Source of the DNA: UBA8079 sp965205535
GTDB lineage: Bacteria; Pseudomonadota; Alphaproteobacteria; UBA6615
Assembly (NCBI GenBank): GCA_965205535.1
Contig: CBDBHH010000005.1
Location: forward strand, 1,922,001 to 1,986,000
DNA: 64,000 nt
Direction of reading: 5' to 3'
The position numbers were made by a program, and so were the translations under genes. Below the pieces are notes generated by a model that saw nothing but the letters and a program-made list of their open reading frames with translations, searched no databases and was not told the DNA's origin. Shown here piece after piece: positions 7,552 through 14,975 of this stretch. Each line of letters begins with the position of its first letter. The stretch's first letter is position 1.

Positions 7552-8841
7552 ATGGATAAAATCAGGATCCGGGGTGGCCAGACGCTGAACGGTGTCATTC
7601 GGATTGGTGGCGCCAAGAACGCCGCTCTGCCGCTGATGGCCGCGAGCCTGCTGACCGACGAACCGCTGGTGCTGTCGAACTTGCCGCATCTCGCCGACAT
7701 CACCACGATGGCGAACCTGCTGGGTCAGCATGGTGCGCTGGTGTCGCTGCAGGGCCACGCCGGCAACGGCGACCATGTGGGCCGCGTCATGTCCCTGACG
7801 GCCGGCGAGATCACGAGCACCACCGCACCCTATGACCTGGTGCGCCGCATGCGCGCCTCCGTGCTCGTGCTTGGGCCGATCGTGGCCCGCGAGGGCGTGG
7901 CGACCGTGTCCCTGCCGGGGGGATGTGCCATCGGGACCCGTCCTGTCGACATCCACCAGTCGGGGCTGGAGGCGCTCGGGGCGGAAATCGAGGTCGAGGC
8001 CGGTTACATTCGTGCCAGCGCGCCCAACGGGCTGCGCGGGGCGCGCTACGTGTTCCCGAAGGTCTCGGTCGGTGCGACTGAAAACCTGCTCCTCGCCGCA
8101 TCCCTGGCGAAGGGTGAGACCGTTTTCGAGAATGCCGCGCGCGAGCCCGAGATCACCGATCTTTGCGAATGTCTGATCGCCATGGGTGCGAAGATCGGCG
8201 GGGTCGGCACCGCGACCCTCACGGTCCAGGGTGTCGATCGGTTGCACGGGGCGGAGCATTCGATCATGCCCGACCGGATCGAGGCCGGGACCTATGCCAT
8301 GGCGGCCGCGATCACCGGCGGCACGGTCCAGCTCGAGGGTGCGCGGCTCGATCATATCGAGGCGGCGGCAGCACAATTGCGCAAGACGGGCACGACCATC
8401 GAGGCAAGTGACGGTGGCGTATCCGTCAGCCGCGCGGACAGCGATCTGCTCGCCGTTGACGTCGAGACCGATCCGTATCCCGGTTTCCCGACCGACCTGC
8501 AGGCGCAGTTCCTGGCGTTGATGACGCGGGCGAAGGGGGCCTCGGTCATCACCGAGACGATCTTCGAGAACCGTTTCATGCATGTGCCGGAGCTGCAGCG
8601 TATGGGCGCCGATGTCACCATCCAGGGCAACACGGCGATCGTGCGCGGGGTCGACCAGCTCAATGGGGCGCCTGTGATGGCATCTGATTTGCGGGCCAGT
8701 GCGTCGCTGGTGCTCGCAGGCCTCGTCGCCGACGGGGTGACGGAAGTGCGGCGTATTTATCATCTCGATCGCGGTTATGAACGCCTCGAAAAGAAACTCC
8801 GCCTTGTCGGCGCCGACGTTGAGCGGGTCGAGGACAGCTGA
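7552..8841 (+). CDS. murA: UDP-N-acetylglucosamine 1-carboxyvinyltransferase
   Basis: A 429-residue cytoplasmic enzyme catalysing the first committed step of peptidoglycan synthesis, transfer of enolpyruvate from PEP to UDP-GlcNAc. It opens with M-D-K-I-R-I-R-G-G and the K-N-A-A-L-P motif. The PEP-binding, fosfomycin-target cysteine is at about residue 125 in P-G-G-C-A-I-G-T-R-P, so the normal Cys form is present. R-V-E-D ends the protein. Length matches the family (417-430). Its stop overlaps the next start by one base (TGATG), indicating translational coupling to the DUF2948 gene, an alphaproteobacterial arrangement. Confidence 0.98.
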   Translation: MDKIRIRGGQTLNGVIRIGGAKNAALPLMAASLLTDEPLVLSNLPHLADITTMANLLGQHGALVSLQGHAGNGDHVGRVMSLTAGEITSTTAPYDLVRRMRASVLVLGPIVAREGVATVSLPGGCAIGTRPVDIHQSGLEALGAEIEVEAGYIRASAPNGLRGARYVFPKVSVGATENLLLAASLAKGETVFENAAREPEITDLCECLIAMGAKIGGVGTATLTVQGVDRLHGAEHSIMPDRIEAGTYAMAAAITGGTVQLEGARLDHIEAAAAQLRKTGTTIEASDGGVSVSRADSDLLAVDVETDPYPGFPTDLQAQFLALMTRAKGASVITETIFENRFMHVPELQRMGADVTIQGNTAIVRGVDQLNGAPVMASDLRASASLVLAGLVADGVTEVRRIYHLDRGYERLEKKLRLVGADVERVEDS

Positions 8842-9296
8842 TGTCTGCCGCAGCCCCCCTGCTGAAACTCGCCGCCGCGGATGAACGGGATCTGGCGGTT
8901 GTCTCCGGGGCGCTGCAGGACGCGATTCTGCCCATCGGCGATATCGGCTTCCAGCCCGATGACAGGCGTTTCGTGTTCGTCGCCAATCGTTTCCGCTGGG
9001 AGGCCGGTGCCGGTTCCCAGGCGGGGAGCAACGCCGAGCGCATCAATGCCGGCGTGACCTTTTCGAACGTGGTTGATGTGAAGCACCGGGGCATCGATTT
9101 CACCGCCCGCGGCACCTTTTTGAACCTCCTCTCCCTGTCTTGCGAGCTCGATGCCGGGGGCGATGGGCCCACGGTGCAATTGACCTTCTCCGGAGATACG
9201 GCTATTCGGCTGCAAACGACCGGACTTCTCTGTCATCTGGAGGATTTCGGCGAAGCATGGCCGACCCAGTGGCGGTCGGAGCACGCGGACCAGTAA
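8841..9296 (+). CDS. DUF2948 family protein
   Basis: A 151-residue protein of unknown function whose N-terminal pattern (L-L-K-L-A-A-A-D-E-R-D-L, then L-Q-D-A-I-L-P-I-G-D-I and R-R-F-V-F-V-A-N-R-F-R-W-E) is that of DUF2948, found almost only in alphaproteobacteria between murA and hisG/hisD. It ends with D-F-G-E-A-W-P-T. It is coupled to murA by a one-base overlap. No catalytic motif, signal peptide or membrane helix is seen. The conserved position suggests a cell-envelope or housekeeping role, but that is inference from context. Confidence 0.85.
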   Translation: MSAAAPLLKLAAADERDLAVVSGALQDAILPIGDIGFQPDDRRFVFVANRFRWEAGAGSQAGSNAERINAGVTFSNVVDVKHRGIDFTARGTFLNLLSLSCELDAGGDGPTVQLTFSGDTAIRLQTTGLLCHLEDFGEAWPTQWRSEHADQ

Positions 9297-9371
9297 CAGC
9301 CGCCGTTTCGTCGCGAGGTGCGAGCCCGCGATCCCCGGCAGCGTTGATTTTCGGTCCCTGGAAGGTGTGAC

Positions 9372-10049
9372 GTGGCGACAAAGACCGAGAAGCTTATTCT
9401 TGCCCTGCCGAAAGGCCGAATTCTGGGCGAAGTGATGCCGTTGCTCAATCATGTGGGCATCGAGCCCGAGGCCGCCTTTCACGACCCCAAGTCTCGCCTG
9501 CTGCGGTTGGAGACTTCCGTGCCGGGTGTCGACATCATCTGCGTGCGCGCGTTCGATGTGGCGACCTTCGTCGCCTTCGGGGCGGCGCATTTCGGTGTCG
9601 CCGGCAGCGACGTGATCATGGAGTTCGATTATCCCGAACTCTACGCCCCGATCGATCTTGGCATCGGCGCGTGCCGTCTGGCCGTGGCCGCGCCGCAATC
9701 TCTCGTCGCGGTGGACGATCCTGCGCGCTGGAGCCATGTGCGCGTCGCCACCAAATATCCGAACATGACCCAGGATTATTTTGCCCGGCGCGGCGTTCAG
9801 GCCGAATGCATCAAGCTGAACGGCGCGATCGAACTGGCGCCTTCGCTCGGCCTGTGCCGGCGGATCGTCGATCTCGTCTCGACCGGCTCCACCCTGAAGG
9901 CCAACGGGCTGGTGGAGATCGAGACGATCGCGGAGATCAGTTCGCGTCTCGTGGTCAACCGCGCGGCTCTTAAAACGCGCGCCACGGAGATGACCGGCTG
10001 GATCGACCGGTTCCGTGATGCGGCCCAGGAAGCCCGAGATGTCGCGTAG
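9372..10049 (+). CDS. hisG: ATP phosphoribosyltransferase, short form
   Basis: First enzyme of histidine synthesis, joining ATP and PRPP. The GTG start at 9372 follows a GGAAGG ribosome site. The protein is 225 residues, so it lacks the C-terminal regulatory domain of long HisG (about 295). Visible motifs are L-A-L-P-K-G-R-I near the start, G-S-D-V-I-M-E at about 77-85, and the PRPP-binding loop D-L-V-S-T-G-S-T-L-K. Short HisG normally works with the HisRS-like subunit HisZ for catalysis and histidine feedback; no hisZ is in this window, so it must be elsewhere if the rule holds. The 3' end overlaps hisD by 11 bp. Confidence 0.97.
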   Translation: MATKTEKLILALPKGRILGEVMPLLNHVGIEPEAAFHDPKSRLLRLETSVPGVDIICVRAFDVATFVAFGAAHFGVAGSDVIMEFDYPELYAPIDLGIGACRLAVAAPQSLVAVDDPARWSHVRVATKYPNMTQDYFARRGVQAECIKLNGAIELAPSLGLCRRIVDLVSTGSTLKANGLVEIETIAEISSRLVVNRAALKTRATEMTGWIDRFRDAAQEARDVA

Positions 10050-11358
10050 GCTCGACGCCGCGCAACCGGATTTCGACACGTCGTTTGCTGCCCTGCTGGC
10101 CGAACGGCGCGAGGCCGGGGTCGATGTGCGTGGTGATGTCGAGGCCATCATCGCCCGGGTAAAGGCGGAAGGTGACTCCGCTCTTCTGGCGCTGACCGAG
10201 AAATTCGATCGTCTGAGCCTGACCGCGGACAAATTGCGGGTGAGCGCTGATGAGATCGCGGCAGCACGGGGAGCTTGTGACGCCGACGCGCTTGCGGCTC
10301 TCGAGACGGCGCGCGCGCGCATTGTCGCCTACCATGAGAACCAGCGCCCCGGCGAGTTCGACTATGTCGACGATCTGGGGGTTCGCCTGGTCAGCCGCTG
10401 GCGCCCGGTTGCGGCGGCAGGACTCTATGTGCCCGGCGGGACGGCGGCCTATCCGTCGTCGGTCCTGATGAACGCCGTGCCCGCGCGCGTTGCCGGGGTT
10501 GACCGTATCGTCATGGTGGTGCCGTCGCCGGATGGCGTTCTGAACCCGCTGGTGCTCGCCGCGGCCGATATCGCCGGGGTCGATGAAATCTATCGCGTGG
10601 GTGGTGCCCAGGCCGTGGCCGCGCTGGCCTATGGCACGGACAGCATCGCCCCCGTCGACAAGATCGTGGGCCCCGGAAACGCCTATGTGGCCGAGGCCAA
10701 ACGCCAGGTCTTCGGCGTCGTGGGAATAGATATGATCGCCGGCCCGTCGGAAATCCTGGTTGTCGCCGAGGCAACTGGGAACCCGGCCTGGGTCGCGGCC
10801 GATCTCCTGAGCCAGGCAGAGCATGACACGAGCGCCCAGTCGGTGTTGATGACCGACGACGCGGCGTTTGCCTCCGCCGTGGAGGCGGAAGTCCTGCGCC
10901 AGATCCCGCTTTTGCCGCGCGAGAAGATCGCCGGCGAAAGCTGGACGAATTTCGGTGCGACGATTGTCCTGTCGGACATGGCCGACGCGGTGGCGCTGAT
11001 CGACCGCATGGCGCCGGAGCATCTGGAACTGATCGGGCCGCGCGCGGAAGCGCTGGAGGGTGAAATCCGGAATGCCGGGTCGATCTTCCTGGGCGCCTAT
11101 GCACCCGAGGTCCTGGGTGATTATCTGGCGGGGCCGAACCATGTGCTGCCGACGGCGCGTACGGCGCGGTTCTCGTCCGGTCTCGGGGTGCTCGATTTCA
11201 TGAAGCGAAGCTCGATGTTCCAGGCCAACGAGGAAAGCTTTCGCGCGCTCGCCGGGCCGGCCATGACGCTCGCACGCGCCGAAGGGCTTGAGGCCCATGC
11301 CAGGGCAGTGGAAGTTCGCCTGACCGACGATCCGGCTGCCCAAACGAACGACGACTGA
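10039..11358 (+). CDS. hisD: Histidinol dehydrogenase
   Basis: A 439-residue Zn enzyme oxidising L-histidinol to L-histidine in two NAD steps. The start at 10039 is chosen because AGGAAG stands 6-7 bases before it; an ATG at 10015 would add eight residues. Family marks are Y-V-P-G-G-T-A-A-Y-P-S-S-V-L-M, V-G-P-G-N-A-Y-V-A-E-A-K, the zinc-ligand segment A-G-P-S-E-I-L, L-S-Q-A-E-H-D, the acid-base pair in A-P-E-H-L-E, and G-P-N-H-V-L-P-T near the end. Length is normal. It overlaps hisG and is followed after 13 bp by the UPF0262 gene. Confidence 0.98.
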   Translation: MSRRLDAAQPDFDTSFAALLAERREAGVDVRGDVEAIIARVKAEGDSALLALTEKFDRLSLTADKLRVSADEIAAARGACDADALAALETARARIVAYHENQRPGEFDYVDDLGVRLVSRWRPVAAAGLYVPGGTAAYPSSVLMNAVPARVAGVDRIVMVVPSPDGVLNPLVLAAADIAGVDEIYRVGGAQAVAALAYGTDSIAPVDKIVGPGNAYVAEAKRQVFGVVGIDMIAGPSEILVVAEATGNPAWVAADLLSQAEHDTSAQSVLMTDDAAFASAVEAEVLRQIPLLPREKIAGESWTNFGATIVLSDMADAVALIDRMAPEHLELIGPRAEALEGEIRNAGSIFLGAYAPEVLGDYLAGPNHVLPTARTARFSSGLGVLDFMKRSSMFQANEESFRALAGPAMTLARAEGLEAHARAVEVRLTDDPAAQTNDD

Positions 11359-11371
11359 GCCGGCACCTGCC

Positions 11372-11863
11372 ATGGGTGAACTCGACAACAAGATCGCGCG
11401 GATCGAGATCGATAACCCCGGTGTCGTGCGTTTCCACCCCGATGTGGAGCGCGAGATCGAGGTCGCGATCTACGACCTGATCGAGGCCAATGTATTCGCG
11501 CCGGATAAAGCCTATTTCGGCGACGTGTCGGGCGGGCCGTTTGCGCTCATTCTTCGGGTCCAGGGCCGCCAGCTTCAATTCGACATTGCGAGCGAAACCG
11601 GCACGGCGGTCGGCGCACTGTCGCTGCCGATGACCCCGTTCCGCAAAATCATCAAGGACTATTTCACGGTCTGCGAGAGCTATTACGAAGCGATCCGTTC
11701 GTCGTCTCCCGCACAGATCGAGGCGCTCGATATGGGCCGTCGTGGTCTCCATAACGAAGGTTCAGACCAGCTGCGCGAGCTGCTGGAAGGCCGCATCACC
11801 ATCGATCACGACACCTCGCGGCGGCTGTTCACGCTGATCTGCGCGCTGCATATTCGGGCCTGA
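11372..11863 (+). CDS. UPF0262 family protein
   Basis: A 163-residue protein of unknown function. The segments I-A-R-I-E-I-D-N near the N terminus, V-A-I-Y-D-L-I-E-A-N, L-S-L-P-M-T-P-F-R-K-I-I-K-D-Y and M-G-R-R-G-L-H-N-E-G place it in UPF0262, an alphaproteobacterial family that regularly follows hisD. It is predicted cytoplasmic. The gene is two bases from the next start, so the hisG-hisD-UPF0262-phosphatase genes are probably one transcript. Confidence 0.88.
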   Translation: MGELDNKIARIEIDNPGVVRFHPDVEREIEVAIYDLIEANVFAPDKAYFGDVSGGPFALILRVQGRQLQFDIASETGTAVGALSLPMTPFRKIIKDYFTVCESYYEAIRSSSPAQIEALDMGRRGLHNEGSDQLRELLEGRITIDHDTSRRLFTLICALHIRA

Positions 11864-11865
11864 CC

Positions 11866-12315
11866 ATGACCGAGGGCCTGCCAGGAAGCGTCTTGTTCGC
11901 ATGCGACCGCAACACCATCCGCTCGGTCATGGCCGAGGCCATCATGAAGCATCTGGTCGGCCATCTGGTTTATGTCGACAGCGCCGGGGTGCGCCTGAAC
12001 GGTGAAGAGGCCGATCCGTTTGCGATCGCCGCGATGCAGGAAATCGGCCTCGACATCTCTGCGCATCGGGCCAAGAGCTTCGACGATCTGCCTGATGAAT
12101 CGGTCGATCTGATCATCACCTTCACGCCCCAGGCACAGCATCGCGCGGTCGAATTCACCCGCACGATCGCCTGCGAGCTTGAATATTGGCCGACGATGCA
12201 TCCCGCCGATGTCACGGGTTCCCGGGAGGTCCGGCTGCAGGCCTATCGCGATGTGCGCGATGCGCTTTTCGAGCGGATCAAGGCGCGGTTTCCCACCCCC
12301 GACAGGGTCGTTTAA
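11866..12315 (+). CDS. Low-molecular-weight phosphotyrosine phosphatase-like protein
   Basis: A 149-residue protein with the LMW-PTP/arsenate-reductase fold. The P-loop C-x5-R-S is at residues 13-20 (C-D-R-N-T-I-R-S), and a D-P-like general-acid region W-P-T-M-H-P-A-D-V-T-G lies near residue 110. The loop C-D-R-N-T-I-R differs from the usual C-x-G-N-I-C-R and has no second cysteine, so an arsenate reductase role is less likely. It is conserved between the UPF0262 gene and infA in alphaproteobacteria. The substrate is unknown. Confidence 0.8.
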   Translation: MTEGLPGSVLFACDRNTIRSVMAEAIMKHLVGHLVYVDSAGVRLNGEEADPFAIAAMQEIGLDISAHRAKSFDDLPDESVDLIITFTPQAQHRAVEFTRTIACELEYWPTMHPADVTGSREVRLQAYRDVRDALFERIKARFPTPDRVV

Positions 12316-12336
12316 GGATTAGCTGTAAGCAGATCG

Positions 12337-12370
12337 CCCGAAAACGCTTGAATTTGCGGTGGTTTTCGGG
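12337..12370 (+). other. Hairpin in the leader of infA
   Basis: CCCGAAAA at 12337-12344 pairs with TTTTCGGG at 12363-12370, and an inner CGC/GCG pairs at 12345-12347 with 12356-12358, leaving an 8-nt loop. It lies about 55 bp before infA and 20 bp after the phosphatase stop. No T-run follows, so it may be an RNA processing or leader structure rather than a terminator. Confidence 0.4.
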
Positions 12371-12425
12371 TTGCTTGCCCCATCCCGCGAGAATGCGGGC
12401 CGATATCAACAACGTGATGATGGGT

Positions 12426-12644
12426 ATGGCAAAAGAAGACCTACTCGAATTTTCCGGCACCGTGACCGAAATCCTGCCCAACGCGATGTTCCGTGTTGAG
12501 CTCGACAACGGGCACGAAGTCCTTGCGCACACCGCCGGTAAAATGCGCAAGCACCGTATTCGCGTTCTCGCCGGTGACAAGGTGAACGTGGAAATGACGC
12601 CCTATGATTTGACCAAGGGGCGCATCACGTTCCGCTTCAAGTAG
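12426..12644 (+). CDS. infA: Translation initiation factor IF-1
   Basis: A 72-residue OB-fold protein that binds the 30S A site during initiation. The start at 12426 gives M-A-K-E-D-L-L-E-F and exactly the family length. The core F-R-V-E-L-D-N-G-H-E-V-L-A-H, G-K-M-R-K-H-R-I-R and the ending G-R-I-T-F-R-F-K are characteristic. It is followed by a hairpin and then maf, a common alphaproteobacterial order. Confidence 0.98.
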   Translation: MAKEDLLEFSGTVTEILPNAMFRVELDNGHEVLAHTAGKMRKHRIRVLAGDKVNVEMTPYDLTKGRITFRFK

Positions 12645-12662
12645 GCGCGTGATTATTCCCGA

Positions 12663-12687
12663 CCCGCCGGCCATGTTGGCGGGGTTT
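12663..12687 (+). terminator. Possible terminator after infA
   Basis: CCCGCC at 12663-12668 pairs with GGCGGG at 12678-12683, followed by GTTTC. The stem is GC-rich but the T-run is short, so termination may be weak. It lies 18 bp after the infA stop and 43 bp before maf. Confidence 0.4.
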
Positions 12688-12725
12688 CGGACACCCAACA
12701 AGTTCCAAGACCCTGGGGGCATGCT

Positions 12726-13307
12726 GTGAGCCAGCGCCTTATCCTGGCATCCGCCTCGCCGCGACGCCTCGACCTGTTGGCCCAGGTCGGCATCGTACCC
12801 GATGCGGTCATGCCCGCCGAGATCGACGAGACGCCGCGGCCCGGCGAGGCGCCCCTCGCGACCGCCAAGCGTCTGGCTGTCATGAAGGCCGACGCGGTCT
12901 CCGCACAGGCAGCAGACAGTTTTGTGCTGGCCGCCGACACGGTCGTGGCCGTGGGGCGACGCCAGCTCGGCAAGCCCGGCGATGTCGCCGAGGCGCGTGC
13001 GTTCCTCAAGATGCTTTCCGGGCGCCGTCATCGTGTGCTCGGCGGGATTTCCGTGATCGCGCCCGATGGCCGGAGATCGGACCGGCTGTCCACGACTCTC
13101 GTACGTTTCAAGCGCCTGGCCGACACCGACATCGCCGCCTACCTCGCCACCGACGAATGGCAGGGCAAGGCCGGCGGTTATGCCATTCAGGGGCAGGCCG
13201 GCGCGTTCGTGCCGGCGATCAATGGCTCCTACACCAACATCGTCGGTCTCGATCTCGCCCTGGCGAAGTCCATGCTCCAGGGGCTGGGCTGGAAGGCAAC
13301 CTCGTGA
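12726..13307 (+). CDS. maf: Maf-like nucleoside triphosphate pyrophosphatase
   Basis: A 193-residue house-cleaning pyrophosphatase that hydrolyses non-canonical or pyrimidine NTPs to NMP and PPi. A GTG start at 12726 gives V-S-Q-R-L-I-L-A-S-A-S-P-R-R, the Maf signature that binds the nucleotide phosphates. A-A-D-T-V-V-A-V and L-K-M-L-S-G-R-R-H-R-V follow, then G-G-Y-A-I-Q-G-Q-A-G and N-I-V-G-L. Length is normal. The stop overlaps the next GTG start by four bases (GTGA), so it is coupled to the RNase E/G-like gene. Confidence 0.95.
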   Translation: MSQRLILASASPRRLDLLAQVGIVPDAVMPAEIDETPRPGEAPLATAKRLAVMKADAVSAQAADSFVLAADTVVAVGRRQLGKPGDVAEARAFLKMLSGRRHRVLGGISVIAPDGRRSDRLSTTLVRFKRLADTDIAAYLATDEWQGKAGGYAIQGQAGAFVPAINGSYTNIVGLDLALAKSMLQGLGWKATS

Positions 13308-14521
13308 GCAAACACAGTACGACCATCATCATCGACAGCGGGCCCGGCGAAGTGCGCGGCGCGTTTGTACGCAACGGTGTCGCCTGGGATGTCGTCCATC
13401 ACCGCGACGCGGAACCCAGCCTCATTGGCGCGGTCTATCGCGGCCGGGTGCGCAAGGTTGACCATGGCCTGAACGGCGCTTTTGTCGATATCGGGCAGGG
13501 TGCAGAAGCTTATCTGCGCGCCCGCGATGCCTCTGATCCGGCGAACAAGACCCCACGCAACGCCCGCATCGGCGAGCGGGTAAATGAAGGCATGCAGATC
13601 GACGTGCGCGTGATGGCTGACGGGTTTGCCGATAAGGGACCGCGCATCGCCCGCGTCAGCCCGGATCCGATGTTCACCGACAGGACCGCGCCGGATTGTC
13701 TGGAATCGCCGCCATCTTCGGTGGGGCTGATCCTCGAACGTTTTGTCTCCGGCGATACCGAACAGGTCATCTGCGGTGATGCCGCGATCGAGAATGCCGC
13801 GCGCGCCTGGGCCGCCGAAAATCTCCCGGACCTTGCCGAAAGCATCACGCGCGGTTCGGGTGATTTGTTCGCCAAGCATGACATCGAGGATGCCATCGAG
13901 GCCGCCCTGTCGCGGCGCGTTCGCATCCCCGGCGGCGCCGAGCTCGTCTTCGACATGGCCGAGGCGATGTGTGTGATCGATATCAACTCCGCCGGGGCGG
14001 TTGGTAAATCCGGCCGCGCGTCGCGCGACGTGAACCAGAAGGCGATGCCCGAGATCGCCCGGCAACTGCGCCTGCGCAACATCGCCGGGGCCATCGTCAT
14101 CGACGCGCTGAAGATGAACGCGCGCGACGACCGGAACCGGGTCCTGGGGGCCCTGCGCAACGCCCTGAAAGACGATCCGGGTGCGTGCCATGTGCTGGGC
14201 ATCACCAATCTCGGCCTGATCGAGATGACCCGCACGCGGACCGGCCTGTCCCTGGCAGACCGGATGCAGACCCCGGCACTCGCGCCCGAGCTTTCGGTCG
14301 ATGCGGTGGCCTATGCCGGCCTGCGCGCTGTGGTACGTGCCGCGGCAGCCACGCCGTCGGGCGGCTATCGATTGCTGGTTTCCCAACCGGTGGCGGATGC
14401 GCTTGGCGGCCGGCTCAAGGGGGCGTTCGATCAGGCGGCCCAAACCGTCGGGCGGCTGGATGTCGTGGTCGAGGCCGATCGTGCGAATGACCGATTCGAG
14501 GTCATGCTAGGGTCCGCCTGA
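13304..14521 (+). CDS. RNase E/G family endoribonuclease, short form
   Basis: A 405-residue member of the RNase E/G family. An S1-like RNA-binding segment lies near the N terminus (G-A-V-Y-R-G-R-V, G-L-N-G-A-F-V-D-I-G). The catalytic Mg-binding aspartates appear in M-C-V-I-D-I-N-S-A and A-I-V-I-D-A-L-K-M, with E-M-T-R-T-R after them. The chain then diverges: the zinc-link motif C-P-x-C-x-G that tetramerises E. coli RNase E/G is absent, and there is no long scaffold tail. It is therefore shorter than RNase G (about 490). This shortened type is usual between maf and yacG in alphaproteobacteria. Its role in rRNA or mRNA processing is inferred. Confidence 0.88.
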   Translation: MSKHSTTIIIDSGPGEVRGAFVRNGVAWDVVHHRDAEPSLIGAVYRGRVRKVDHGLNGAFVDIGQGAEAYLRARDASDPANKTPRNARIGERVNEGMQIDVRVMADGFADKGPRIARVSPDPMFTDRTAPDCLESPPSSVGLILERFVSGDTEQVICGDAAIENAARAWAAENLPDLAESITRGSGDLFAKHDIEDAIEAALSRRVRIPGGAELVFDMAEAMCVIDINSAGAVGKSGRASRDVNQKAMPEIARQLRLRNIAGAIVIDALKMNARDDRNRVLGALRNALKDDPGACHVLGITNLGLIEMTRTRTGLSLADRMQTPALAPELSVDAVAYAGLRAVVRAAAATPSGGYRLLVSQPVADALGGRLKGAFDQAAQTVGRLDVVVEADRANDRFEVMLGSA

Positions 14522-14559
14522 ATTTCGCTTACGGTTCAAGAGAAACGTCTTTCCTCGCG

Positions 14560-14742
14560 ATGGCCAAGTCCTGCCCAATCTGTTCGAAAGAGGTCGATGA
14601 GAAGCATCGGCCGTTCTGTTCGCAGCGCTGCGCCAATGTCGATCTGTCGCGCTGGCTGGGGGGCAATTACCGCATCCCGACCGACGAGGCGCCGACCGTG
14701 TATGAGGGCGGATTGAACGACGGTGAGGAAGAACAGGGGTGA
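14560..14742 (+). CDS. yacG: DNA gyrase inhibitor / zinc protein YacG
   Basis: A 60-residue zinc-ribbon protein with C-P-I-C near residue 5 and C-S-Q-R-C at about 20, the four zinc ligands of YacG, then D-L-S-R-W-L-G-G-N-Y-R-I-P. YacG homologues bind GyrB and inhibit gyrase in E. coli; that role is family knowledge. The acidic tail (D-G-E-E-E-Q-G) is ordinary. It follows the RNase E/G-like gene by 38 bp. Confidence 0.95.
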   Translation: MAKSCPICSKEVDEKHRPFCSQRCANVDLSRWLGGNYRIPTDEAPTVYEGGLNDGEEEQG

Positions 14743-14746
14743 GCGC

Positions 14747-14775
14747 TGGACAGGCCGGATGAATTTACGTATATC
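14747..14775 (+). promoter_or_regulatory. Promoter of tRNA-Phe
   Basis: TGGACA (14747-14752) and TATATC (14770-14775) are separated by exactly 17 nt, a close match to the sigma-70 consensus. Transcription would begin about 14782, 15 nt before the mature tRNA. Confidence 0.65.
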
Positions 14776-14796
14776 CGCGCCTCCAACTGACCGTGT

Positions 14797-14872
14797 GCCC
14801 AGGTAGCTCAGTTGGTAGAGCACGCGACTGAAAATCGCGGTGTCGGTGGTTCGAATCCGCCCCTGGGCACCA
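14797..14872 (+). tRNA. tRNA-Phe (GAA anticodon)
   Basis: The cloverleaf is complete. The acceptor GCCCAGG pairs with CCTGGGC, the D arm has AGCTCAGTTGGTAGAGC, the anticodon stem-loop GCGACTGAAAATCGC has GAA, and the T arm has GGTTCGAATCC. CCA is encoded. The accessory hsd island begins just after this gene, and tRNA 3' ends are common integration sites. Confidence 0.97.
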
Positions 14873-14893
14873 TTCTTCTCAAGGATTTAGCAG

Positions 14894-14917
14894 CGGTCAC
14901 CATCCGGTGGCCGTTTT
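14894..14917 (+). terminator. Rho-independent terminator after tRNA-Phe
   Basis: CGGTCACC (14894-14901) and GGTGGCCG (14906-14913) form an 8-bp stem with one wobble pair and a 4-nt loop, followed by TTTT. It starts 22 nt after the tRNA and lies before the 3' end of hsdR, which is on the other strand. Confidence 0.65.
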
Positions 14918-14975
14918 CGTTTGTGTAGTTCGTGTGTAAGCGCGTCGAGGAATCGGCGTTCCCAAAGGCCCGAAA

